This document shows positions 51,543 through 57,223 of a stretch of DNA of 63,205 nt, in pieces. How positions within the stretch are numbered: the stretch's first letter is position 1; the number at the start of each line of letters is the position of its first letter. Source of the stretch: a virus; the IMG/VR virus record IMGVR_UViG_3300025118_000012, positions 1 to 63,205 of that record. One strand, 5' to 3'. Under the pieces are notes generated by a model. The model was not told the origin of the DNA. It saw only the letters and a list, made by a program, of their open reading frames with translations, and ran no database searches. The translations under genes and the position numbers were made by a program.

Positions 51543-51686
51543 GACACCTGACTAATAAAAAGTACCCCAGGGGGTCAAACAGGTGTCCCTGGTGTCCCTG
51601 ATACACTATTAATCAATAATATCAATGCTTTTAATCAATTTTAATGGTGTCCCTGTGGTGTCCCCGTGGTGTCCCTAGGGACACCA
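51543..51686. repeat. GGTGTCCC repeat array ending in a 20-bp palindrome
   Basis: Five direct copies of GGTGTCCCT or GGTGTCCCC start at 51582, 51591, 51646, 51657 and 51668. The last three are 11 bases apart, one helical turn. The last copy and the inverted copy at 51677 form the perfect palindrome TGGTGTCCCTAGGGACACCA (51667-51686). A partial inverted copy (GACACCTG) lies at 51543. The 46 bases between the two sets are AT-rich and contain TTAATCAAT twice. The layout is that of iterons with an unwinding element, or a multi-site operator, in a 242-base gap between divergent genes. Confidence 0.8.
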
Positions 51687-51760
51687 CTCTTGCGGGAACG
51701 CAATCAAAACAATTTCAGGTAGTTACTTTGTGATGAAATAATCTATATAATAAAAAAACT

Positions 51761-52216
51761 ATGATGAAAAAATTAGAAATGTCCAAACTGATATTTAAGA
51801 CCGCTAAAGAGCAGTTTAGAAAACTATATAAAAAACATAAATCTGAGGTGAGGCACACCAAAAAAACAAAAGGGGCTATTCCAACTGTTCCATATCAACT
51901 TAAGAAAGCTGATGTAAAAAGAAAAATAAGAGGAACTAAATTTACTGCTAAAGCTGACATAAAAGCTAAACCAGGTTTAAGACGTAGAATCTTACTTAAA
52001 ATTGAAAGAGATAAGCGAGCTAAAACTAAACATAAAGGTCCTGTTATTTATGGTAAAGGTTGGGCATCCGACAGAGCAGGTAAGACTATGCAAATTCCTG
52101 CAATGACATTTAAAGCTAGAAAGCAAATGAAAAAAGAAATGGCAGTAGCTGCTGAGAAAGGTTATAAGAGAATTAGGTTTAAAAAATTCGGATATAAAAA
52201 AGGTAGTTATGTATAA
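51761..52216 (+). CDS. Very basic protein
   Basis: The product has 151 residues, extremely rich in Lys and Arg throughout (RRRILLKIERDKRAKTKHK). A SDRAGKTMQIPAMTF stretch is the only less basic part. It begins the plus-strand unit after the iteron region. DNA binding is likely from charge. No family is recognised. ATG codons at 51761, 51764 and 51779 are possible starts. Confidence 0.5.
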   Translation: MMKKLEMSKLIFKTAKEQFRKLYKKHKSEVRHTKKTKGAIPTVPYQLKKADVKRKIRGTKFTAKADIKAKPGLRRRILLKIERDKRAKTKHKGPVIYGKGWASDRAGKTMQIPAMTFKARKQMKKEMAVAAEKGYKRIRFKKFGYKKGSYV

Positions 52217-52427
52217 AAAAATGTTGTTAGGTGGTTTGTTAACCAAAGGTATTAAAGAAAGTTATAAGGCTTATAGAAAAGCTGGTGGTAGAAGTATTAT
52301 TGAAATTATGAAATCTGGTGTACGAGGTGCTGGTAAAAGAAAAGATGCAAAACTTGATATTAAACATGGTATCAAAGTACATGGTGGTAGACATTTAACA
52401 AAAAGAGATTTGGCAAAATTAAGATAA
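52209..52427 (+). CDS. Small basic protein
   Basis: The product has 72 residues, overlapping both neighbours (8 bases upstream, TAATG downstream). It is basic with a Gly-rich start (MLLGGLLTKGIKESYKAYRKAGG). Possibly a partner of the preceding basic protein. The function is unknown. Confidence 0.5.
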   Translation: MYKKMLLGGLLTKGIKESYKAYRKAGGRSIIEIMKSGVRGAGKRKDAKLDIKHGIKVHGGRHLTKRDLAKLR

Positions 52428-52534
52428 TGTTTTGGGTTTGGCATTTGGTGGCAATTACATCTATAATATCAATTTCATTCATAATAGGATACAGCTATGG
52501 GTCTAAAGAAAAAAGAATTAAGAACAGTAGATGA
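52427..52534 (+). CDS. Tiny single-span membrane protein overlapping terS
   Basis: The product has 35 residues. It starts at the TAATG junction with the preceding gene, holds one membrane span (VWHLVAITSIISISFIIGYSYG) and ends in a basic tail (KEKRIKNSR). The tail lies inside the small terminase gene in another frame. The junction and composition suggest that it is real. Confidence 0.45.
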   Translation: MFWVWHLVAITSIISISFIIGYSYGSKEKRIKNSR

Positions 52535-53021
52535 TTTAACTCCCAAACAAAGAATGTTTGTGGAAATTTACGTAAAAGACTGGGGAAGCATTACTCAAGC
52601 GGAAGCTTTAAAACGCGCTGGATATGTTTGTAAAAATGAGAATGACTATAGTGCAATCGCTTCTAGATTATTATCCAGAAGATTAAATCCACACGTTGCA
52701 AAATATTTTGATAAACGATTTGAAAAAGAAATAAAAATGTATGAGGGAGATAACCTCAGACGGTTTAAACGATTTGAAAGACTTGCTGATAAAGCTGAGA
52801 ATAAGGAGCAATTTGCTGCTGCTATTAATGCTGAATATAGATCAGGTCAATTAGCGGGTTCTTTTATTGATAGAAAAGAAGTTAGAGTAACCGGACTGGA
52901 GGGTATGTCACGTGAAGAACTTGAAAACAAGTTACAAGAGCTATCGCAGAAGATCGATGGGCATAATGCCAAAACGATCCAAGCTGAGCCCACAGACATT
53001 AAAGAAATTAAAAACAGTTAG
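52497..53021 (+). CDS. Terminase small subunit
   Basis: The product has 174 residues. The N-terminal helix-turn-helix region (LTPKQRMFVEIYVKDWGSITQAEALKRAGY, about residues 15-44) is the terminase_2-type signature. A helical oligomerisation middle and a charged C-terminal tail (GMSREELENKLQELSQKIDG) follow. It recognises packaging DNA and regulates the large subunit. It lies 5.4 kb upstream of the large subunit gene (58436), unusually far for this pair, with the GC-rich island between them. Confidence 0.83.
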   Translation: MGLKKKELRTVDDLTPKQRMFVEIYVKDWGSITQAEALKRAGYVCKNENDYSAIASRLLSRRLNPHVAKYFDKRFEKEIKMYEGDNLRRFKRFERLADKAENKEQFAAAINAEYRSGQLAGSFIDRKEVRVTGLEGMSREELENKLQELSQKIDGHNAKTIQAEPTDIKEIKNS

Positions 53022-53115
53022 TTGGTCTGAGTGGATAAAAGTATTCAACAGTGTCCACAACTCAACTATGTTTACCTCCGTAGGAATGGTGAAGGTAGAT
53101 ATTGATGAGACATAA
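52966..53115 (+). CDS. Small protein overlapping terS
   Basis: The product would have 49 residues from ATG 52966; a longer frame from 52912 is possible. It overlaps the small terminase end by 56 bases and the next start by 11. Sequence ends TVSWSEWIKVFNSVHNSTMF and contains no known motif. Tight overlap on both sides supports it, but codon evidence is thin. Confidence 0.45.
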   Translation: MPKRSKLSPQTLKKLKTVSWSEWIKVFNSVHNSTMFTSVGMVKVDIDET

Positions 53116-53404
53116 GAAAAAAATTGTAATTAATAAAAAGGCCAAACATTGGAAGGATAGATTTCCTTTGGTAGAGGTTACATGGGTTGATATTTGTAGT
53201 GATTCAGCGTGGCAAAGTATAGATACTTTAAATAAAGCACAACTACCTAATTGTGTGACTAAAGGGCATTTACTAACTCAAAAAAATGGTGTTACTAGGT
53301 TGTTTGGAGACTACTCCGAGAATAAAGAAGGAGAGATTGACGAAATAGGAAATAGTACTATTATTCCCAACAACGTGATTAAAAAAATTCAAAAACTGAT
53401 CTAA
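53105..53404 (+). CDS. Conserved small phage protein
   Basis: The product has 99 residues from ATG 53105. KHWKDRFPLVEVTWVDICSDSAWQSID resembles a short phage family with a VxWxDI core near terminase and nuclease genes. A beta-rich pattern continues with LPNCVTKGHLLTQ. It overlaps the next start by one base (TAATG). The function is unknown. Confidence 0.6.
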   Translation: MRHKKKIVINKKAKHWKDRFPLVEVTWVDICSDSAWQSIDTLNKAQLPNCVTKGHLLTQKNGVTRLFGDYSENKEGEIDEIGNSTIIPNNVIKKIQKLI

Positions 53405-53805
53405 TGCCACGTAGTATAAACCAAGAGAGTTTATTGTGGCAAAGAACTAAAAAAGGACTGACTGATTGTTACTTAACCCGCATAGAAACTAGCACAATCA
53501 ATGGTGTACCTGATATTCATGGAGTACATAAACAAGGTGTTTTTTGGATAGAATTAAAATCAGATCAACTCAATTATCCCAAACTAAATAAGTGGCAGAT
53601 AGTATGGATAAATAAATATATTAAAGCTGGTGGTAAAGTATTTATCTTGAAAGAGACCCTCTCGAAGAGGTCTCTTAGACTGTACAGACCGGTGTCCCGG
53701 TTCACCGAACCTCGGGAACTGAAACCTCGGTTTGAGTTCTCGGTTCCTTTTAAATGGCCGGCGATCCAGGAAGCACTGGTGAGCTCCCTCCAGGAGGCAG
53801 CGTGA
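53404..53805 (+). CDS. VRR-NUC-like nuclease with a GC-rich tail
   Basis: The product has 133 residues. The nuclease pattern is SINQESLLWQRTK (first helix), NGVPDIHGVHKQGVFWIELKSDQ (G-x-PD...E-x-K) and NKWQIVWINKYIKAGGKVFIL. VRR-NUC enzymes cut branched DNA and are often near phage terminases. After residue 84 the codons switch from AT-rich to GC-rich and a near-perfect inverted repeat (53652-53674, AGAGACC...GGTCTCT) lies in the frame. The last about 50 residues therefore look like material added at the edge of the GC-rich island. Confidence 0.72.
   Translation: MPRSINQESLLWQRTKKGLTDCYLTRIETSTINGVPDIHGVHKQGVFWIELKSDQLNYPKLNKWQIVWINKYIKAGGKVFILKETLSKRSLRLYRPVSRFTEPRELKPRFEFSVPFKWPAIQEALVSSLQEAA
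53661..53671 (+). repeat. Left flanking repeat of the GC-rich island
   Basis: CTCGAAGAGGT here is identical to 57171-57181. The two copies flank the 3.5-kb GC-richer, gene-poor island. Both lie inside small hairpins. They may be insertion-site duplications or recombination joints, though an 11-base match could also reflect a shared hairpin type. Confidence 0.45.
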
Positions 53806-54002
53806 TCTCGTTCTCGTTGGCATTTCTCGTTGACAAACCTCGCTCGTTAAGGAAGACCGGACCATCCAGGCCGTCTTCAGCAGCTGGGTCTGGATCCTGA
53901 AGCTCGTGTCGTTTCCCGCCCTCGTTTTATTTCCCTCTTTGTTAGTTTAACGGGGGCAGGTGACGACACGAATGGGGCAGCGTGAGGCTGTCGTTTTAGC
54001 TA

Positions 54003-54031
54003 TTGACAAATCTCCCATGATATCTTATATA
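54003..54031 (+). promoter_or_regulatory. Strong sigma70-like promoter
   Basis: TTGACA (54003-54008), an exact 17-base spacer and TATATA (54026-54031). Expected transcription start is near 54038. No gene follows within 500 bases, so the product may be a non-coding RNA or long leader. Confidence 0.7.
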
Positions 54032-54037
54032 GACAAT

Positions 54038-54130
54038 GCCTCGTTGTGGCTGGTCCATTGGAAAATGATATATGGAAACCAAGATGTAGCCACGGGATCG
54101 CAAAGTCCCTAGGAACCAGACTTTGGACGC
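54038..54130 (+). ncRNA. Candidate structured non-coding RNA
   Basis: Directly after the 54003 promoter, GTGGCT pairs with AGCCAC to close about 50 bases, inside which TTGG pairs with CCAA. A short GGGA/TCCC hairpin follows (near 54102-54117). There is no ribosome site or frame. The 3' end is not clear since no terminator is visible. This is a candidate only. Confidence 0.35.
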
Positions 54131-54300
54131 AACGTGGAACGAACTGAAGGGAAGAGTAGTTAACTATAAAACAGGGATCTTCTTCATTAGCTTCATTAGG
54201 TGAGGTTAGAGGCGAGCCACTAGGTTAAACGAAGGTGCGCCTCGATCCTCGTTCTCGTTTGAAAATCAATCATCTCGTTCTCGTTTATAAGGATAGCACT

Positions 54301-54360
54301 GGGGTCTGCAGCGTACTTCAGCTTCCTTCCCCCCCTGAAGCACAGTACCTTCTCTTCGCT
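54301..54360 (+). repeat. Island element, copy A
   Basis: GGGGTCTGCAGC followed 28 bases later by CACAGTACCTTCTCTTCGCT (54341-54360). Copy B lies at 55443-55478, with the second block 19 of 20 identical and the first block different by one inserted A. Both copies are followed by CGTTT and TAAGGAAA. Copy A has an extra 20-odd bases between blocks that include a CTTCAGC/CTGAAG inverted pair. Confidence 0.65.
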
Positions 54361-54486
54361 CTCGTTTTTGGTAAGGAAAAAGAAAGGTTTTGTATCTCGT
54401 TTAAGACTGGGATCTCCGGGCACTGGTGGTAATGATGACCATTAGGGTCTCCAGAGCTGCTGGAAAAAAGAATTCAAAAAAAGGAC

Positions 54487-54515
54487 TTGACATTTATCTT
54501 ATCGTGTCTTATGTA
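54487..54515 (+). promoter_or_regulatory. Sigma70-like promoter for the 54606 genes
   Basis: TTGACA (54487-54492), 17 bases and TATGTA (54510-54515), followed by AT. It is 90 bases before the 54606 start, which has AAAGGAGG. It should drive the two island genes. Confidence 0.7.
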
Positions 54516-54605
54516 ATGTCTGGCCTGTAACGCTGGCACATTAACAAGTCGCCTATGTAACAAACGAAAGGGTGGTGCAGGCTTAACTAACAAAAGGAGG
54601 AAAAG

Positions 54606-54791
54606 ATGAAGAATAAAGAATATCAAAAAGAGTTAGATGAAGCCATTCAGGAAACGGTACCACATAATGATATTGCGGAAGCTAACAACATACCACAAGC
54701 TGGTAAGGTTTATGCGTTAACCGGTGGCACCGGATCCAAATGCATTGCCAATGGAAATACATGGAAAGAGTCGGAGGTAAAAGATGGCTAG
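54606..54791 (+). CDS. Small acidic protein
   Basis: The product has 61 residues, with AAAGGAGG upstream and a good promoter at 54487. It contains KVYALTGGTGSKCIANGNTW, a Gly-rich segment without a known family. It overlaps the next gene by 8 bases. The function is unknown. Confidence 0.55.
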   Translation: MKNKEYQKELDEAIQETVPHNDIAEANNIPQAGKVYALTGGTGSKCIANGNTWKESEVKDG

Positions 54792-55293
54792 ACATTTAAT
54801 GACAAAGCAAAAACAATTGCTCGACAAACATAGATGGTGTAAAAAATGGCAGGATCTCCCGGACGAGGTTTACTTCTCGCTCGAACAACTCAATGATTTT
54901 GAAACCATTCAACATCACATTGATGACCACCTGCAGCGTAACTTCGATGCCGATGCCGTGAAGCCTGAAGAGGCAAAGCACATTTCGCACTGGTTGCAGC
55001 TCGGTGAGAAGGATGATCAGTTTCTCATCAAAGATATAGCTAAACACGGCTGCGCCGGTGGCGTGCCAGGACTAGTCTACTATCGTGAGACAGGGTCGTT
55101 TTACAATGATTTCCATCTGGAGATCTGGCTAATGATTGGGGATTACGCAGCGGACGCTGGGCAGAAGACTGGTCACTTTTTAGGGGCTATCGTGAAGGAT
55201 GCCTCGTCTCGTGCTCAGTTCAAGAATGCATTGGTTTGGTGGGCCGTTGAGGTACGAGCCCAGGAGCTGCTGGAGAAAAGGAATGCCGCTTGA
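54784..55293 (+). CDS. Conserved phage protein of GC-rich codon use
   Basis: The product has 169 residues. HRWCKKWQDLPDEVYFSLEQLNDFETIQHHIDDHLQRNFD, HWLQLGEKDDQFLIKDIAKHGCAGGVPGLVYYRET and FHLEIWLMIGDYAAD match a conserved family that I recognise from marine phages and plasmids, without known function. Its codons are clearly GC-richer than those of the rest of the genome, which suggests recent transfer. It starts in the shadow of an acidic small gene and ends on a TTGACA that may be a promoter or a start codon. Confidence 0.7.
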   Translation: MARHLMTKQKQLLDKHRWCKKWQDLPDEVYFSLEQLNDFETIQHHIDDHLQRNFDADAVKPEEAKHISHWLQLGEKDDQFLIKDIAKHGCAGGVPGLVYYRETGSFYNDFHLEIWLMIGDYAADAGQKTGHFLGAIVKDASSRAQFKNALVWWAVEVRAQELLEKRNAA

Positions 55294-55391
55294 CAATTGC
55301 CTCTATCTACATACTATTGCTCTTACTATGGCCTGAAGGGATGTTAGTCATTACTGGCATCCTAATTCTCGTTTTGACTGGAATGTTCTAG
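55290..55391 (+). CDS. Tiny hydrophobic protein or promoter (ambiguous)
   Basis: A frame of 33 residues opens with TTG 55290, eight bases after AAAAGGA. It is very hydrophobic in two stretches (IASIYILLLLLW and MLVITGILILVLTGMF). The same bases read TTGACA with TACTAT 16 bases on, a possible promoter. The hydrophobic pattern in GC-richer codons favours coding, but either reading is open. Confidence 0.4.
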   Translation: MTIASIYILLLLLWPEGMLVITGILILVLTGMF

Positions 55392-55442
55392 CTCGTTCTC
55401 GTTTAAGAAAGAACTGGGACCAGCTGCCCGTACTCAAAGGAC

Positions 55443-55478
55443 GGGGATCTGCAGCACACACAGTACCTTCTCCTCGCT
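55443..55478 (+). repeat. Island element, copy B
   Basis: GGGGATCTGCAGC, then CACAGTACCTTCTCCTCGCT (55459-55478). See copy A at 54301. In this copy the two blocks are almost adjacent, and CGTTTGATAAGGAAA follows. Confidence 0.65.
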
Positions 55479-55699
55479 CGTTTGATAAGGAAATGCTAAT
55501 GGGACTAGACTTTAATGAGCTTCCCCCCTCCAGTAGCGTAGCTGATGGCAGATGTCGCTCGTTGGGTAAAGAAATTGTTTAGTTTAGAATAGTTCTAAAG
55601 AGTTCCCGCGCCTCCAGTTCTTCCCTGACGCTTCAGATGTCCATGCACTTGTGCATGAATTAATGCTTGCACTACTGCATGGGATTTGATAAGAGTTGT

Positions 55700-55719
55700 C
55701 AACGACACTTATGTCGTTG
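55700..55719 (+). promoter_or_regulatory. Hairpin in the leader of the 55746 gene
   Basis: CAACGACA and TGTCGTTG form a perfect 8-bp stem with loop CTTA, followed by a run of A and then AAGGAG. Position suggests an mRNA leader structure or a palindromic operator. Confidence 0.6.
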
Positions 55720-55745
55720 AAAAAAACTAAACAAGGAGAAAAGTT

Positions 55746-56153
55746 ATGGGACTAGATATGTATGCTTATCGTCATAAAGGCGAGATGCTAACAGACGAAG
55801 ATAGAAAAAAACAAGACGAGTTGCCAGAAGATAGAAAGCCAATTCAATTTGCCGATTGGAGAAAGCACAACAGACTACAAGGTTTTATGCAAGAACTTTG
55901 GGATAAGCAAACAGGATACACAGGTGATTTTAATTGTACACCTCTCTATCTCGGTAAAGAAGAGTTTGACATGTTAGAGAAACAAATTGAAACTCGCACA
56001 CTTCCACAAACAGGTGGATTCTTCTTTGGTCAAGACAGCTACACTTGGGAAGGTGAGCAGGAAGATATGAAAGCCTACGATTTAAAATTTTGTAAGGAAG
56101 CAAAACAATGGATAGAGAAAGGATACAAAGTATTTTATGAGTGTTGGTGGTAA
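55746..56153 (+). CDS. Conserved MGLDMYAY family protein
   Basis: The product has 135 residues, with AAGGAG upstream. It shows the family pattern MGLDMYAYR, WRKHNRLQGFMQELW, FNCTPLYLGKEEFDMLEKQIETRTLPQTGGFFFGQDSY and a final VFYECWW. The family is widespread in phages and bacteria and has no proven function; annotations as a kinase are doubtful. It is AT-rich like the core genome. It overlaps the next gene by 17 bases. Confidence 0.8.
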   Translation: MGLDMYAYRHKGEMLTDEDRKKQDELPEDRKPIQFADWRKHNRLQGFMQELWDKQTGYTGDFNCTPLYLGKEEFDMLEKQIETRTLPQTGGFFFGQDSYTWEGEQEDMKAYDLKFCKEAKQWIEKGYKVFYECWW

Positions 56154-56382
56154 AGATAAAAAGAGCGAGACGACTGATGTCGTCTCGTTTCGCTCGGAGT
56201 TAGAGTGTCGTAAGGAACAAAGAGAAAAAGATGCACGACTGCACCAAGACCAAGCAACTAAGCAAGTTGAGAAATTAGTTAAAGAATTAGAAGCTGTAAT
56301 GGGTGAGGGTGTACAACTAGAAGTTGAGCCAAATGTTAGTAGTTTTATTGATAAACCTATTGAGAAAAAAAAGTTAAATTAA
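56137..56382 (+). CDS. Small charged coiled-coil protein
   Basis: The product has 81 residues. It is charged and helical (LECRKEQREKDARLHQDQATKQVEKLVKELEAVMG). It overlaps the preceding gene. No family is recognised. Confidence 0.5.
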   Translation: MSVGGKDKKSETTDVVSFRSELECRKEQREKDARLHQDQATKQVEKLVKELEAVMGEGVQLEVEPNVSSFIDKPIEKKKLN

Positions 56383-56395
56383 TTGAAAATAACTC

Positions 56396-56422
56396 TTGTA
56401 ATAAGATTTGATAAGATATAAA
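56396..56422 (+). promoter_or_regulatory. Possible promoter with GATTTGATAAGA motif
   Basis: TTGTAA (56396-56401) and TATAAA (56417-56422) are 15 bases apart, a short spacing. Between them lies GATTTGATAAGA (56405-56416), the same 12-mer as at 55683, which also precedes a gene. The motif may be the true control site. Confidence 0.4.
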
Positions 56423-56467
56423 AGAGTTGGGCAATCATAAGATTGTAAACTTAACAAAGAGGTCAAT

Positions 56468-56794
56468 ATGACAAACGCGGTAAAAAAGCTAAAGCAAGAT
56501 GAGAAAAAAGTTGTTCTTGCTTATGCTCAATTAAAGCTAAGAGCAAATAGACTATCTAAAGAGTTAGACACAATGAAACAAAATGTTGTTAGTGTGTTTG
56601 ATAGATCAAATCAAAACTTAATCATTGTTCAAGATGAGCATGGCAATAGTTTTGGAATACAAAAAATAAATCGTAAGAGAAAAAAGTTTGAGACAGCAAA
56701 CTTTAAGATTGCTCATAATGATTTATTCAATCAGTTCTGCACCGAATTAGAATATGCAGAATATAAAGCGATTGGTGGTACTGATGACAAATAG
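56468..56794 (+). CDS. Small helical protein
   Basis: The product has 108 residues. The first half is helical and basic (LAYAQLKLRANRLSKELDTMKQ), the second carries FDRSNQNLIIVQDEHGNSFGIQKINRKRKKF, a possible beta-hairpin. It overlaps the next gene by 11 bases. The function is unknown. Confidence 0.55.
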   Translation: MTNAVKKLKQDEKKVVLAYAQLKLRANRLSKELDTMKQNVVSVFDRSNQNLIIVQDEHGNSFGIQKINRKRKKFETANFKIAHNDLFNQFCTELEYAEYKAIGGTDDK

Positions 56795-57038
56795 TCTAAT
56801 CAATATTGCTCAAACATTAACAGAGCGAGTAAGCAATACTACACAACCAACTCAACTATCAGATATGTATCTTGATGTAGCTGGTAAGAAACAATTAAAC
56901 TATGAGATAATGTTTCAGTTATTAATGGGAGAGTGTGAGAAACATATACTAGAAAATCATGGCAACCCTGTTGTTGATGAATTTAGAGATAGTATATTAA
57001 CTAAGTTCTCAACTCTAGTTAGTTCATTAACTAAGTAA
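56784..57038 (+). CDS. Small helical protein
   Basis: The product has 84 residues from ATG 56784, which overlaps the preceding stop region. It is helical with a Cys (LLMGECEKHILENHGN). It is the last gene before the hairpin cluster at 57055. The function is unknown. Confidence 0.5.
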   Translation: MTNSLINIAQTLTERVSNTTQPTQLSDMYLDVAGKKQLNYEIMFQLLMGECEKHILENHGNPVVDEFRDSILTKFSTLVSSLTK

Positions 57039-57054
57039 TTAATCATACATAGAA

Positions 57055-57140
57055 ACCTATAGCGCGTCTGCGCTATAGGTGCGTCTGCACTATAGAAGGC
57101 TCTTAAAATCAAACGACTTAAAACGAAGCGCCTGCGCTTC
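57055..57140 (+). other. Cluster of strong hairpins, two mutually exclusive
   Basis: An 11-bp perfect stem with loop GTCT (57055-57080) overlaps a second stem with the same loop (57073-57095) because both use CTATAGG at 57073-57079. A third stem, GAAGCGC with GCGCTTC, lies at 57125-57140. A CCTC-GAA-GAGG hairpin follows at 57170. The alternatives look like a switch or a processed leader. The 185-base gap 57039-57223 has no gene that I can see. Confidence 0.65.
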
Positions 57141-57170
57141 AGGATCACGTTAAAAGACGTGGCTTTTCCC

Positions 57171-57181
57171 CTCGAAGAGGT
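57171..57181 (+). repeat. Right flanking repeat of the GC-rich island
   Basis: CTCGAAGAGGT, identical to 53661-53671. It marks the point after which the sequence returns to the AT-rich late operon beginning at 57224. Confidence 0.45.
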
Positions 57182-57223
57182 TTACAAAGCAAGATATACA
57201 AATATACTAGGGTCCCAAACGGT

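Larger units (their letters stand above)
53806..54605. other. 800-base non-coding GC-rich region
   Basis: No convincing gene is present; frames in it lack ribosome sites and coding bias. It contains two sigma70-like promoters (54003, 54487), CTCGTTCTCGTTT repeats, an element repeated downstream (54301-54360) and a possible structured RNA (54038-54130). For a phage that otherwise packs genes with overlaps, such a stretch is unusual and suggests regulatory or RNA function. Confidence 0.75.
53807..55404 (+). repeat. Dispersed CTCGTTCTCGTTT repeats
   Basis: The 13-mer occurs at 54248, 54274 and 55392, with a 12 of 13 copy at 53807. All are in non-coding DNA and on the same strand. Shorter CTCGTTT or CGCTCGTT elements occur many times between 53826 and 55562. 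None was seen in the rest of the genome. They may be RNA motifs or protein sites of an island-specific control circuit. Confidence 0.7.
55392..55745. other. 354-base non-coding stretch of the island
   Basis: This holds one CTCGTTCTCGTTT copy (55392), element copy B (55443-55478), a perfect stem CAACGACA-CTTA-TGTCGTTG at 55700-55719 and a GATTTGATAAGA motif at 55683 that recurs at 56405. No coding frame with a ribosome site was seen. The hairpin ends 27 bases before the next ATG and may control its translation. Confidence 0.65.

Noticed and set aside
51543-51686. CRISPR-like array
   Set aside because: The 9-base units are too short and the spacing is 9-11 or 55 bases without regular spacers; no cas genes are present.
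53584-53865. Minus-strand Arg-rich frame at the island border
   Set aside because: No ribosome site; it arises from the GC-rich repeats and opposes the nuclease gene.
54041-54260. Possible tRNA in the GC-rich gap
   Set aside because: A TCGATCC stretch and some stems are present, but no complete cloverleaf with acceptor stem, anticodon loop and T-arm spacing could be drawn.
54220-54432. Short frames on both strands in the 800-base gap
   Set aside because: Both are built from CTCGTTCTCGTTT repeats and lack ribosome sites; codon use is not coding-like.
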